Below are positions 1-12,414 of a stretch of 54,930 nucleotides of DNA, in pieces. This DNA is from Plantago elongata (taxonomy: Eukaryota; Streptophyta; Magnoliopsida; Lamiales; Plantaginaceae), in the NCBI GenBank assembly GCA_036897095.1, contig JAYMSP010000378.1, forward strand, positions 1-54,930, given 5' to 3'. Position numbers and translations under genes: made by a program. The notes under the pieces are model-generated. The model saw only the letters and a program-made list of their open reading frames with translations. It was not told where the DNA came from and made no database searches. Position 1 is the stretch's first letter; each line of letters opens with the position of its first letter.

Positions 1-398
1 AGTCTGCAGGGCCGATATGAGGCACTGGTTTGGGAAATAGAAGTTTGGCTTCTTGAAACCTATGTATATACGGCAATGGCGGTTGGCTTCTCCAGCACCA
101 AATGCTTGCCTCTTTCAACAGACATCACCGCCCATATGGCGTGCAGAGTAGTCGGCATAGGCATATACACAATATCAACAAATGGGTAATCGAGCAATTC
201 GTCGTAGGTGCCGTAAATCTTGACATTTGGGGATAATTGATTGCGAATTGTGAAATGTTGGGCCTTTTGGACTGAACGGCTGGCAGCAGCAACGATGGAG
301 GAGTTTGGGGATAAGGTTATGGCTCGGGACATCTTTCTGGCGATCTCTGCGCAACCCATTATGCCGAAACACACTGTGGTGGAGTCTTGATCTGCCAT
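1..398 (-). CDS. Gfo/Idh/MocA family oxidoreductase, 5' part (window-edge partial)
   Basis: The reading frame begins at an ATG at 398 (MADQDSTT...) and runs down to about 67. The N-terminal Rossmann fold of the family is visible: FGIMGCAEIARK near residue 12 (nucleotide-binding glycine region), then YGTYDELLDYPFVDIVYMP, and LEKPTA, the usual EKP motif. It resembles the plant At4g09670-like group, predicted NAD(P)-dependent dehydrogenases of unknown substrate. After EKPTAIAV the frame meets a stop at 60-62. A GT lies just after the GCC codon (about 68), so an intron is the simplest reading; the remaining exons would be off the left edge. Truncation cannot be excluded. The earlier in-frame codon upstream of 398 is GTG, so 398 is the first real ATG. 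Confidence 0.72.
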
Positions 399-1786
399 TT
401 TTGTGTTTGGTTTTGTTGTGTGTTGAAGAAGATAGGTACAGGAGTGTTTCTGAGTATAGGAACAGTGCACTGGCTGTCTATGTGATAGGGAGAGGATTAC
501 GTGTCACAAGTCTTTGCCAGAGGGAAGAGGTTTCGTCGAGGTGTCTCGCATCTAACCACACATGATGTCGGAGTTCTAATCAATCCGGATAAAAAAGGAA
601 CACGTATCCAACAGCATTGATATTCTTTAAAGAGACTACTGGATAGACATTGAGCACAATCAAGACTGAACAAAATGATTGAGTCAAGTAGTGTGATATT
701 AAGATCATAAACAATGCTGTGTAGTATAACTTATTGACAGCACATTGTCTGTAAAAATTGTTACCAAGGCTTTCTAAATGACAAAAACCTTGACTGCAAG
801 CAGGAATTATCATCCGATACAAAAACGAAGAACAGCGTATTTGAGATACACCAAGGGAATGCAGTCATATGTAGTACAACATTTGAATTTTAAAGCTGCA
901 GATGTGGTATCTCCCACTTTGTGTTCTTTTATTCAACTGAATCTACAGCACATGCATTTTCCCTGCAAAACCAGACACAAGACTGAACATGAAACGAGTA
1001 TACTAAAGAAAAACTGTTATTTTGCTGTTTAATCATCCATTTCAGTAGTCTTGATCTGTAGAATGGTAATTTAGCAATCTAGAATTTTCATAGATACAAA
1101 TAAAAGCTGGTAGCAAGCTTTTTCAGAAGATCTGAATTGTAGAGAGCAGTAAAGAAGTGACTTGTACTTGGTAGAAACTCTAATATTAACTGAAATAGAC
1201 GAAGTCATAATAACAACACATCTAGATCTTCGAAAGAAGAGCCTTTTAGATTTTATCCACTTAAAATTTACAGAAGGCAAGTTATAAAACAAAAATTAGT
1301 AAAAGCATGGTGTGGTGCACTAATGGTTGTCTACTTCCACTGAAGTTTAGTGACTGCTTGTGTCTTACGTCAATTGACGTGTACTCCCCATCCATTAGTA
1401 ATTGTCATTTGCTGCAACGTGTAGGATATTGCATCCCCTAATTCCACCATCTTCTCCATTTTTCTTGTGGATTTCACATTGGGATAAAATAATACTAGCC
1501 ACTAGGAAACTAAAAATTTGGATAATATTGCTTAATTCAGTATCCCAGTTTTGCTTTAGCCAGATCTTTTATCCACTACAGCACAAGTGTACAAATCTTC
1601 CAAGAGAAATGGATGTAAAAGTGGAGTTCTAATAGGTCTAGGTGATGAGGAAGGTAAAGGAAAAAATTTCCAGAAAAATTACAGATATATAGAAGCCAGG
1701 GCTGGAAATGCACGAAAAAGAGGATAATGAGGAAATCTACCCAGTACCAGTAATCTAAGAGATTAGAACTTAAGACTAAACAATAC
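399..1786. other. Spacer between two minus-strand genes
   Basis: This holds the promoter side of the oxidoreductase gene and the 3' flank of the complex I gene. I see no convincing coding exon, tRNA or repeat. The short open frames lack family motifs. Confidence 0.5.
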
Positions 1787-1792
1787 TTTATT
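1787..1792 (-). terminator. Poly(A) signal AATAAA of the complex I 51 kDa gene
   Basis: TTTATT on the plus strand reads AATAAA in the gene's direction, 24-29 nt beyond the stop codon. It is a likely near-upstream polyadenylation element, although plant signals are loose. Confidence 0.4.
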
Positions 1793-1815
1793 CGAAAGGT
1801 ACCTTGACAAAAGAA

Positions 1816-4365
1816 TCAAGCAGCAGCTGCCTCTAGTAACTCTCTATCAGCCCGCTCCCTGATCCTCCTTTCCAGCTCAGGTCTGAAATGCCTAATAAGT
1901 CCTTGAACTGGCCAAGCTGCAGCATCACCCAATGCACATATTGTGTGTCCTTCGATCTGCTTGGTAACCTCTTGAAGCATGTCAATCTCCTCCAACTTGG
2001 CATTTCCAACCTTCAGCCTTTCCATAATCATCCAGAGCCATCCAGTACCTTCTCTGCAAGGGGTACACTGACCACAACTCTCGTGCTTATAGAAGTATGA
2101 CAGCCTGGCAATAGCGTCGACAACATCAGTTGACTTATCCATCACAATGACAGCAGCCGTTCCCAATCCTGATTGTACAGCCTTAAGTGCATCAAAATCC
2201 ATGAGCACATCTTCACATACGTCCTTGGGGAGTAAGGGAACCGACGAACCGCCTGGTATAACAGCAAGTAAATTATCCCATCCACCACGAACACCCCCAC
2301 AGTGTCTTTCTAGAAGCTCTTTCAAGGAAATACTCATTTCTTCTTCAACAGTACATGGCTTGTTCACGTGGCCCGAGATGCAAAATAGTTTTGTGCCAGC
2401 ATTGTTTTTCCTTCCAAAGCTAGAAAACCATTCAGGGCCACGTCTTAGTATTGTGGGTGATACAGCCACCGTTTCAACATTTGTAACGGTGGTTGGGCAA
2501 CCATACAACCCTGCATTGGCCGGGAAAGGAGGCTTCAACCTTGGTTTACCTTGTTTACCCTCAAGGCTCTCCAGAAGAGCTGTCTCTTCACCACAAATAT
2601 AAGCCCCAGCTCCGAAGTGGATGTGTACATCAAAATCATAACCAGATCCACATGCATTCTTGCCCAATAATCCAGCTGCATAAGCTTCTTTTCTAGCCTT
2701 CTCGAGGTTCAGTCTTTCATTCACGTACTCCCCCCGAATGTAGATATATGCAGCACTTGCTCTCATTCCTACACCAGCAATCAAACAGCCTTCAAGTAAT
2801 TTGTGAGGATCATGGCGCATGATTTCTCTATCTTTGCATGTCCCAGGTTCACTTTCGTCAGCATTGACAACAAGATATGAAGGACGTCCATCAGTTGTCT
2901 TTGGCATGAAGGACCATTTTAGTCCAGATGGAAAACCAGCTCCACCACGTCCTCTAAGACCAGATTTCTTCATCTCATTAACAATCCAATCAGCTCCCTT
3001 TATTACCAGGTCTTTTGTCCTGTGCCAGTCTCCACGTTTCATGGCACCTTTGAGAAAAGGATCGTGGATACCATAGAGGTTCGTGAAAATGCGATCCTCA
3101 TCCTTCAGGCCACCGAAGTGGGTCCTCTCTGGAGGTGGTGGAGGTGGTGGAGGCTGTGGGGTGGCAGAAGTTGTGGCAGCCTGAGTTGTGGAGGCCTGAG
3201 CGCTAAACAATCTACTGGTTAGGACCCTATTCTCACTGGTTCGCCGTAACAAAGCTGTCTTTTGAAGCGAAATAAGTCCTTTCATAGGTGCCTGTCATAC
3301 ACGCAAAAGTAAATGGCTACTGTAGGTTCAGTGGTGGTATTCAAAATTTGAAATATAGGTGGATCCTCCCATTTTGGATTTCCTAAAATCATAACAGATA
3401 ACTTCTAGAAATACTTGCACCATGGCAGCAGCAACGGTAGAAAATTACTGAATTAACCATAATCAAAACAACAAATGCATAATAAGAAAAGACAGCATCA
3501 TTATCAGTTGATAATTCTCGAAGATACTACCACAACAGCCATCACATAGAAAGAGAAGCCATGCACTGGACTCGGAAAGGAGAGATATAAAAAGAGGCAC
3601 CACCATTCAACGTGTCGGTTTCCTTTTGTTTTATTAATTTTCAGGTGTTACAGAACATAGCGAAGCTATTGAATTTTATTTATCTTCCTCTCATCCTTAA
3701 ACCTGACCCTCTCCACCAAGTAAAGTAGCTAAAACACCCTGGCTGGTAGCCATCCATGGACCACAAACGACATAACAGAAGCATTAAATATGCCAATCAG
3801 AAACAAAATCAAAATGATACATAAACAAAAGAGCTAGCTAGCACAAAGTTTATCGAAAATGAGCAGTACTGCACTAGTCACATAATCTGCAAATTAGATG
3901 ATGAAACAGTATGCCACCAATCTCTCCCAGGTGCAAGCTCGTTTAATCGACCTTATACGCAAACTCAAATACTTCAACTCCGACTAACTCTAGCTTCAGA
4001 AGTTGATGTAGATACTTAATCATCACCAATAGAAAAGAAAAGAACCAAACAGAACAAATTCCTACTGTATGATTACTAGCAGTTACAGCTCAGATATACC
4101 CGATAGAAACACGAAAAAAGCAGATTAAATTAGGGCTTAATTCGATTCTATCCCCAAAAATAACTTGGTGATTCGCAAAAATAAAACCTAAAGGCACCAT
4201 CTTTCCACAACAAACAAAACAAACACGAGGTATTCTCTCCTAATCATAACTCAATTGCATAAAAACCATTCCTTTTCTTCAATTGAACAATCAAGATCCA
4301 AGCTTTAGACAGAAACCCAATAACAAAAGGGAAGAATAAATTGGTGGAGATCGATTGCGTACCAT
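1816..4365 (-). CDS. NADH dehydrogenase [ubiquinone] flavoprotein 1 (complex I 51 kDa), mitochondrial
   Basis: Model: exon 1 coding part 4365..4363 (only ATG), intron 4362..3292 (GT...AG), exon 2 3291..1816, giving 492 residues. This subunit oxidises NADH in the matrix arm of respiratory complex I and carries FMN and the N3 Fe-S cluster. Visible features, numbered from the internal MKG: a Ser/Thr/Arg-rich mitochondrial presequence (about 1-40), a poly-Pro stretch (46-52), the glycine-rich [10 protein letters not shown] (about 112-121), the NADH/FMN segment [20 protein letters not shown], and the cluster cysteines C404, C407 and C410 (SCGQCTPC) plus C450. Splicing yields MAPMKG; the Arabidopsis protein, as I remember it, starts MAPVRG. 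That supports the split start over the internal ATG at 3285. The body is otherwise uninterrupted and full length for the family (about 486-490). Confidence 0.96.
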
Positions 4366-4373
4366 GATGGCAT
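4363..4373 (-). promoter_or_regulatory. Out-of-frame upstream AUG overlapping the complex I start
   Basis: In the first exon an ATG eight bases upstream of the initiator opens a short frame (MPSWHL then stop). Its stop, after splicing, overlaps the second in-frame ATG of the main protein. The upstream AUG has T at -3 and C at +4 (weak), while the main AUG has A at -3 and G at +4 after splicing (strong). Leaky scanning would therefore favour the main start. Functional effect is inferred. Confidence 0.4.
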
Positions 4374-4840
4374 GAAATGTCGAACGAATACAGCAGCTCG
4401 TGATGAATCAGTCTTCTCTGTTTCCAATCTGAAAGTATTGATGGCAAAAAGTATCGACAAGAAGAAGAACGAGCTGGATTTAATCTACTACGCACAATCC
4501 TACCGTAAGTCTGTGGATGTAGATTGAATCAACGGCTGAGATGGGAGTTCTTTGTTTTACTTTGACTGGTGTGGGAATCTAACGCTGGAAAATCATTGTA
4601 TTGCATTGTGATTGGAAGATGGACACGTGTAAACATCGTGGAGGCATTTGGGAACATAAACAGATTAAGATACTGGGCTGGGCTTTAGAAATGCCCCTAT
4701 AGGCTCTCCCGACCCATTATTATGGATTAAAAAAAGCCCATTTCAATCAAGCGGGTGGGCTCGATTGGTATGTGTGAAATGATTATTTATGGAAGAAGAC
4801 TCCAACAAGACCTGAGTTTCCTACACAATATAAAACAATT

Positions 4841-5099
4841 TACCTCCGATCCAAAAAAAGGAACTTCAACTTTCTCTTAGATTAAAGAAATTATAATTAA
4901 AAAATAGCTTGTAAAATGTATTATATTGGTAAAGTTGTAATTGAGTGATAAAGTAAAAGAAAGATTGAATAAAATGGGAAAGAGAAATAATAAAGAATTA
5001 GCTAGTAGAGTGAAAACTTTTCGTTTATGAAGTTTGAAAGTTTCTGATGTAATACCAAAAAAGAAAATTTATAAAGTTATTAAAAGAATTGAGGGAGTA
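4841..5099. mobile_element. Degenerate Stowaway-like MITE
   Basis: A roughly 260-bp AT-rich block begins TACCTCCGATCC and ends GAGGGAGTA. The ends form imperfect inverted repeats of the CTCCCTCCGT type with TA at the borders, as in plant Tc1/mariner-derived Stowaway MITEs. The interior has no coding capacity. The left end has diverged. Confidence 0.5.
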
Positions 5100-5409
5100 T
5101 TAAATTACATTAGTTTAGAATTTAGACTATGTGATTAAGCATGTCATGCACTTAAGTAAACTATGGTAATGGAGGTAGTATATTTTCACCTCCAAAAATG
5201 TTTTGAGTGTGTTTCATTTACTTAGTGACGGTTTAGTATAGAATTTGAATTGGCTTTTGCTAATTTGAATGGCATGCTTTGTACAAAAAAACTGACCACA
5301 TGAATTGACAAAAGTCAATTTGAATTCCCAATCAAACCCTTAAACTGTTAATCACCTAATGCAATCCCATCATTTTGAGAAGCTTGCAAACTCTTCTCAA
5401 GTAACTGGA

Positions 5410-5900
5410 ATACATAGCTCAGTTCTAGCAAATCCCACATCGCAAGCGCTCAGATGACTTTAAATGGCAAAGAACACGAAGAAATCCACACGTCTTCATG
5501 TTCTCAAGAGTTCAGATCCAATTGAGTAACGCCTGATAATAGATCAGGTCTAGACCGACTAGGAGAGCAGACTAATTCCACGCGAGCAATGAGACCTAGA
5601 ACATAGAGATCAAGGTATATTTGGAGAAAATAATTGAAAATTATACGTGTATATTGGTTTCTAATTTGAATACATACTGGCTTTGTGTCAAGATGAGATT
5701 TGCAGGCCAAATCCGGCTACTAATTCATAAGTTGATGAATGGTGTTTGGTACGTAGTGAACACCACATATCTATTCTCAGCCGATCGATCACTTGTAGTG
5801 TAGAATTAATCAAGATTAGATTCATTCATCACAATACAGTATTGTGAAGTTAAGTAAACTAAATTATCTTATTACCTAACACATTCAACACCCCTCTTTG
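5410..5900. mobile_element. Possible solo LTR relic
   Basis: The stretch contains AAATCCCACATCG near its left side, a phrase common in plant LTR retrotransposon and TRIM termini. On the minus strand the other end reads GTGTTGAATGTGTTAGG. I found no partner LTR, primer-binding site or coding remnant, so this is tentative. Confidence 0.25.
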
Positions 5901-7234
5901 TGACAATTGTTATGATCACTGTGATCATGTGTCTAAATAATCAAAAGGGTAATTTAAAACCTCATATTGAATTATATGCAAAAATGGAGGTACATTAACA
6001 AAAATTGAACCATCCAAAGAATTGGCCCGGAAATTTTAAACTTTCCAATACAGAGTCAGCTAGTTTTGATCATTTCTAATGACAACCAGACTGAAGTTCT
6101 AGAGGCCAATTTGTATAGAATTTAAATGGGCATTTAGATGTATTTTGGTGAAATTATTTTTGAAATGAAATTGAAATAAGGGTATTTGAAGTATTTTAAA
6201 CTAAATCACTGTTCGTCGAATTAAATAGATCGATTAAAATTGTTTCTCAAACATCCCACTAATAATTCAAATAGTATACCAGTGTATTATTTTAAAAAAC
6301 AGTTATTGAGCAAAAAGTAATCCTTTTGCTATGTAATATGCATGGCGGATTACACGAATTTCATCTCCGAGTCAAACACTCATACTTTTACGTACAGTTT
6401 GTCGTGCACTTTTTATTATTATTTGGTGTGTAAGACATTTTCTCCTTCAATCTTTTGCATATTCAATACGAAATTAGAGAATTCCTTCCTTCCTTCGATA
6501 TTTGTCGATTTTCATTATTACTTTAAAATTAACGAATTTTTATATTAAATTATCGGTATTCTAAAGAATCAAAGTAAACTTTGAATTGCAGCCCGCAGTA
6601 TTGATCATCATTTTCATTATTTAGGCTTGTATAAATGATTGTATCCGTGCCGCTGACTTGATCAAAATTGTCTAAGACTCAGGTTCTTATCCATGCCGCT
6701 ATTAAGTATATATATATTATAACGGTTTTCTTTTTTCAATTTACAAATATTTAATTTAGACTTTGCCAACCTGAAGTAAATAATTACACTTGCTTCTATT
6801 GTTATCCGTCTACTCTAGTACGCTTTAAAAGTTTGGAATTTCAAAACAAATAGTATCACACCAAATAAATAAAGAATTATTATTATCATAAATCATTGAT
6901 TATCACAAAATCATCTCCAAATCATAACAACCAAGTTAGTCGGTTTAAGGATTAAAGAAAAACAACTGGTACAACCCAATTAGACAGACTAGAAAATATA
7001 CTACAAACTTCCATGTGATTTTAAAATATACAATTAAAATTATATTCTCTCCAATTAAAATTTACTGAACTAAACTGGACTGGATTAAATTGAACTAAAA
7101 TAATTTTCAGTTAAAAGAGAACACAATATGACTTATCAACTATCCAATCTACACACAATAACTAAATATTATAGTACTTTTGTTAAACATAGACCATATG
7201 CCAATGCATACTTCAAAGTTTATTAGTAATATTA

Positions 7235-7235
<1 letters not shown>
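5901..7235. other. AT-rich spacer
   Basis: No gene is visible. Near 7070-7135 there is a GAACTAAACTGGACTG...AGAGAACACAAT segment related to the short inverted-repeat family found at 36.3, 49.7 and 52.1 kb. Confidence 0.4.

Positions 7236-7274
<39 letters not shown>
7236..7274. repeat. (ATT)n microsatellite
   Basis: About 13 uninterrupted ATT/TTA trinucleotides in an AT-rich spacer. Such tracts are usually length-polymorphic. Confidence 0.9.
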
Positions 7275-7862
7275 TAGTAACTATCATTATATGTTATTCA
7301 CTTTATTTTTAGTTTACCTTATATTTATGTAAATTTTCTACTTTAATATTCAATTATATTTATTCTTTATATACTTTATTATATAATTTATTCATATTTT
7401 TAACATACACGTGGAACTCTAATAGGGACCTTTATGAAGCATGAATTTAATTTATACATATTATATTATATACTTTTGCTATTGTTAATTTATTTAATAT
7501 ATTTGTAATATATGTATATTAAATACATCATATCATGAGTTAAAAAATGTAATGTTTGTAACTAAATTTAAGGATGAATATTTATCTTTGAGACATTATA
7601 CTTATGATTTTCATGAACTAGTGGTAATTTATATATCGGATTCATGAATATAACTTCCTGTAAATTATTGTGTTATTGAGAAATTAAAGTAACTAAACAT
7701 ATTTAACTACAGATTGAATACATTTATGTTCGTTATATATTTATAGTACATGTTTCGGGATTACACATATTATTAAAATATAATCTATTTAATTAAATAA
7801 ATGTCTGATTCTTATATTTTACTCGTTGGTCAAATATTGGATGAGCCAATGACAATTGTAGG

Positions 7863-7870
7863 TATAAATA
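7863..7870 (+). promoter_or_regulatory. TATA box of the ankyrin gene
   Basis: TATAAATA lies about 130 nt before the ATG at 7998, a plausible core-promoter position with a roughly 100-nt leader. Confidence 0.5.
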
Positions 7871-7997
7871 CTGAATGAAATGTGCAGCTAAATTTACACT
7901 ACTTGCAATAAACTCATTTTCATTCCCTCTTATTCTCCCATCCGTACTCTGCAAATCACAAAAACTCACACACGACCAAAATTCATATGAGACTAAA

Positions 7998-10900
7998 ATG
8001 ACCACGACAAGGCGACAGGTTTTTCCGGTGAGAGAGTTCGAAGCCGAGCCGATCTCGCAGCAGCTTGTCGATGCAGCTCACGCCAATGATCACGAACTGG
8101 CTTTGAAGCTCGTTTGTGATGAATCGGTCGACGTTGATTACGTCGGAACAGTGAGCCTGCGATGCAGGAAAACCGAGCTTGTGTTGAACGGAGAATCCCC
8201 GAGCCAGGTTCGTACCGAATTCGATGAGTTCAGGACTGATGTTACGTCGCTTTTCCTCGCCGCACATAACGGAAATGTTCGGCTCGTCAGAAAATTGCTG
8301 GTAACATCCATTTCCTTCTTTTTTTTCCAAATTACAACTTTTCTTCTGTTTGTTGCGACTTGATCAGTATTTTATCATCAATTCGTCAAACGAGCAAACT
8401 ATAACCTTTTTGTCTAACACAAGATTTAGAGTATGATGCTCGACTTTGGAGATACTACGGATAACACTTTCCTTATGTTACAAAAACAGATTAAATTACA
8501 AGATTTCATATGATTGAGCCTAAATTAAGATATAATATAAACATTCTATTCAACTTTAAATATTGTATGCATGTAATAAATTTATAATTTTTATAATAAA
8601 AATATAATATTTATAACGCGATGCGATGAGACGATGTGGTTCTATCAAAAGTTATCAAGAAGGAACTCATTATTAGAGACGTTTCCAAGTTCTAGAAAAT
8701 GGATATTTTGCGTGCACTCTTAATTTCGATCATTAACGATTTGACAAGGAGAGTGACATTTGTAATTATTATTTTAATACACAAGGGATTTGGCTGTATT
8801 AGTAGTCTAGTTTTGAATTTTGTTTTTAATCCAAATTTTTATATTAATTTGTGTCACTAATTTGCAGATATTTCGTGATTATGTTTGGTTGAACATTTCT
8901 CTTATTTCCTTGTCCATTGTAGACTGTCATTAGCTGGTATTTTTTTGCAATATTGGACGATTGCACAAACATTTGCTGTGAAATATGAACTGAAACATTT
9001 AATCAGCATTTTGAATTTGAAATCAATTATTGATCCTACTAGCAATTAAATAATTAATTAATTAACCACCAATCATATTAGTAGTATAATCTTTGGGCCC
9101 TTTTAAAACTGTATCATAAGTTATCAAAAACGGTTGCTTTGGAGCGTGGTTCATGAATTTTGAATCACTATTTGCACTATCATTGTATATCATCATGTTC
9201 TTGGATGATTATCTGGAAACAAGATTAAGCTCCACTTAATAAAAAAATAGCTCCGAGTCTATTTTCATACGCTACGTTTCTCCTTTAGAAACTTAACGTA
9301 AACTTATCTCACTATCTTTTACACTGTATCTTAATCTCCATATCGAAAAGTAAAACTGAATATTAATTAAGGAACATCTGAATCATCTTGAGTACCAGTG
9401 AATGTGTGAAGCTAATCCTTCGAAGTTATTTGGTGTGTTACAAGACATTAGGCCCATTTGATTGCTTCTTTTGCATCACTAACAGCAGTTTAAAGAGTAG
9501 AAACTGAAGTTCAAAACTTCATTATTGTTCTTGTCACACCTTTCCCAAACAAATTATACTGCTAGTTGACATCATGTCACATAATTTGGCTCCACCTATA
9601 TCGATTCAATTTCCTCAACTAGCAGCAAAAAGATCAACATCATAGTTCCATTTCCCCAGAAAGACAGATAGGTCCTAGCTAGTATTGATAGTTATCTTTA
9701 TCGTGCACAAATTAACATAAGATGAATGATAGATGATAATAAACGAACCATGCTTAACCCGGTAAAGAAGGTGACATGTAGCTATTTGGCTATGAACAAA
9801 ACATGAAATGACATATCAATCACATGATGCCAGTGTCCGATATGGATATGTTAATATGACACTGAATGATTGTTTCATTCGGATGAAATGCAGGATGTTG
9901 GTGCGAATGTGAACCAAAAACTGTTCCGAGGCTATGCAACAACAGCATCAGTAAGGGAGGACCATATTGATGTGTTGGAGATGCTGTTGAATGGTGGGGC
10001 ATCACAAGCTGCTTGTGAGGAGGCTTTGTTGGAGGCATGCTACTTGGACAGGGCCAAGCATGCTGAGCTTCTCATGGACTCCAAAATGATCCGCCCTCAT
10101 GTGGCTGTGCATGCCCTTGTCATTGCATCCAGCAGGGGGTTCACTGATTTTGTTCAAACACTTGTCAAGGTACTTCTTTTTCAGTTTGCAGGTTTCTTTA
10201 CTAAGATTCAAAGACGATACAATCATTATGATTCTATTTCTGACTTACCAAAGGAGAAAAGGGACACTGAGTGATTGAATAGAAGGTACCTGAATTAGCT
10301 TCATCTGAAACTGAATTAGGCCGAAAGTTTCACCCAGTTCAATCAGTAGCAAATGAACTTGAAAGTGCACATCTCAGGGCTGAAAAGGAAAATTAAAAGC
10401 TTTATTAATACAAAGAAGAACTGGTACTAGTTTCAAGAGGAGATACACTAGAAATTTTTGCTTCTACATTTCGATCATCTAAACTTTGTAGCTTAGGATT
10501 GATCTCCATCAAAAAAAGGCAGAGAAGCCAATCTTTGTGAGAATTTACATGATCACACTCATTAGTTCAGCATGATGAATGAGTTTCTTTTCTATCTTCT
10601 ACAAAGAGTTGTTTCTCATTTTTATCAGTTTCTGTACATACAGGACGGAGTAGATGTCAATGCAAATGCAAGGGTACTACTGCAATCATCTAAACCATCT
10701 CTTTATGCCAATGTTGACTGCAATGCACTTGTTGCCGCCGTTGTTAGCAGGCAGGTTTCCGTTGTGCAGCTTTTGTTAAAGGTAACTAGCTGCAGTCTAA
10801 CTGTTTCACAAATCACAAGTGACATCAAAGTCTAGCAATTTACACTCTGTATTTTCATGGTTGTGGACAAAATAGGTTGGAGCCAGAGCTGACATCAAAG

Positions 10901-12414
10901 TTCGACTCGGAGCTTGGGCCTGGGACATGACTACAGGGGAGGATTTTCGAGTGGGAGCTGGTTTAGCCGAACCATATAGTGTAACTTGGTGTGCGGTCGA
11001 ATACTTTGAATCCAGTGGAACTATCCTGCAGATGCTCCTTCATCATCTCTCCCCTAACATTTCCCATCTAGGGAGAACAATCATCCACCACGCAATTTTA
11101 TGCAGAAACACAAAAGCATTTGAAGTCCTTCTCAGTTGTGGTGCAGATATAGAAATTCCGGTAGAAACGACTAAACAGGCAGGTTTCCGGCCTATCCATT
11201 TAGCTGCACGACTCGGATCAGCTCAAATCCTGCGTCTCCTGATCAATGCCAACTGTAACCTTAACTCAAGGACAGGAAACAGCGAAACTGCACTTATGAT
11301 CTGTGCAAGACATAAACATGAGGAGTGTCTCAGACTCCTTGCATCAGCAGGAGCAGATTTTGGTCTGTGTAGTGTGTCAGGTTTATGCGCGGAGTCCTTA
11401 GCTGGGTCTGTGAAGTGGGCTCTTGGCTTTCAACAAGAAGTTATCGAGTTGATTCGGGCTGGAAAAGTTCCTCATTCGAGCAACAGTGATGTGTTTTCCA
11501 CCATGCTATTTGTAACTCGAGCAAATGACATAGAGGCCTTGAAGAAACTCATAACCCAACCAGACTTGAATCTTGATGAGAAGGATGAGAATGGATTTTC
11601 TGCGGTTATGGTTGCAGCAGCTAGTGGTCATGTTGAAGCTTTCCGGTTGCTAGTCAATGCCGGAGCTAACATTGAGCTGCGAAATAAGTATAACGAAACA
11701 GCATTCTCTCTGGCAAAAGTGAACCAAAATAGTGAAGCATTTGCGAAAATTCTTTCTGAATATGCATATGCAAATTCTAATGGAAATCATCCACTTCACC
11801 ATGGTGCACAAATTGGTGATGTGGATATGGTCCGATCACTCATCGATGATGGTTATGATGTTAACAGTGTTGATACCGATGGATGTACTCCGTTAATGCT
11901 GGCAGCAATGACCGGTGATGTTAGCATGTGCAAGCTTCTGATATCTAGTGGCGCAAAGTGCGACGCCAGGAGTGTTAGGCACGAAACCGCGCTCTCACTA
12001 GCAAGAAAAGCTAGCGATGGAAATGAAGCAGAAGGTGTGATACTAGACGAGCTAGCTCGAAAACTTGTTATCAAAGGCACCATCGTGAAGAAGCACACCA
12101 AGTTAGGAAAAGGAGCTCCCCATGTAAAGGTGTTGAAGGTGGTGGAAAGTACGGGTGTGCTGCGATGGGGAAAATCAAGCAAGAGAAATGTGATCTGTCG
12201 TGGGGCTGAGGTCGGTCCTAGCTCGGTCTTCAAATGGAACCGGAGGAAGAAGAGCGACGCAGATGATCCTGGTGTGTTCCGTGTAGTTACTACAAAGAAC
12301 AGAGAAGTTCATTTTTCATGCCAAGGGGGAACTGAGACAGCAAAGCTGTGGGTTAGGGGAATAAGATTGGTGACTCGAGAAGCTATTTTTGGGATGAACT
12401 TTAGAGATACTTAG
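7998..12414 (+). CDS. Ankyrin-repeat protein with possible C-terminal PH-like domain
   Basis: Model: exons 7998-8300, 9894-10169, 10644-10781 and 10876-12414, all with GT-AG borders and phase 0, giving 751 residues. Ankyrin units run through most of the protein, for example TSLFLAAHNGNVRLVRKLL in exon 1, GFRPIHLAARLGSAQILRLL, ENGFSAVMVAAASGHVEAF and DGCTPLMLAAMTGDVSMCKLL in exon 4. The last ~110 residues leave the ankyrin pattern (VKVLKVVESTGVLRWGKSS ... VFRVVTTKNREVHFSCQGG ... KLWVRGIRLVTREAIFG) and look like a PH-like beta fold that could bind lipid or protein. No RING, DHHC or transmembrane segment is seen, so it is unlikely to be an XBAT ligase or ACD6-type protein. Ankyrin arrays mediate protein contacts; the partner is unknown. 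The first intron is large (1593 bp). Confidence 0.9.

Noticed and set aside
2147-2602. Open frame of about 150 codons on the plus strand
   Set aside because: It lies antisense within the complex I 51 kDa exon and has no family features; it is a shadow of the conserved gene.
3283-3285. ATG at 3285 as the start of the complex I subunit
   Set aside because: It is possible, but the upstream exon supplies an in-frame ATG in stronger context through consensus splice sites and restores the family N-terminus.
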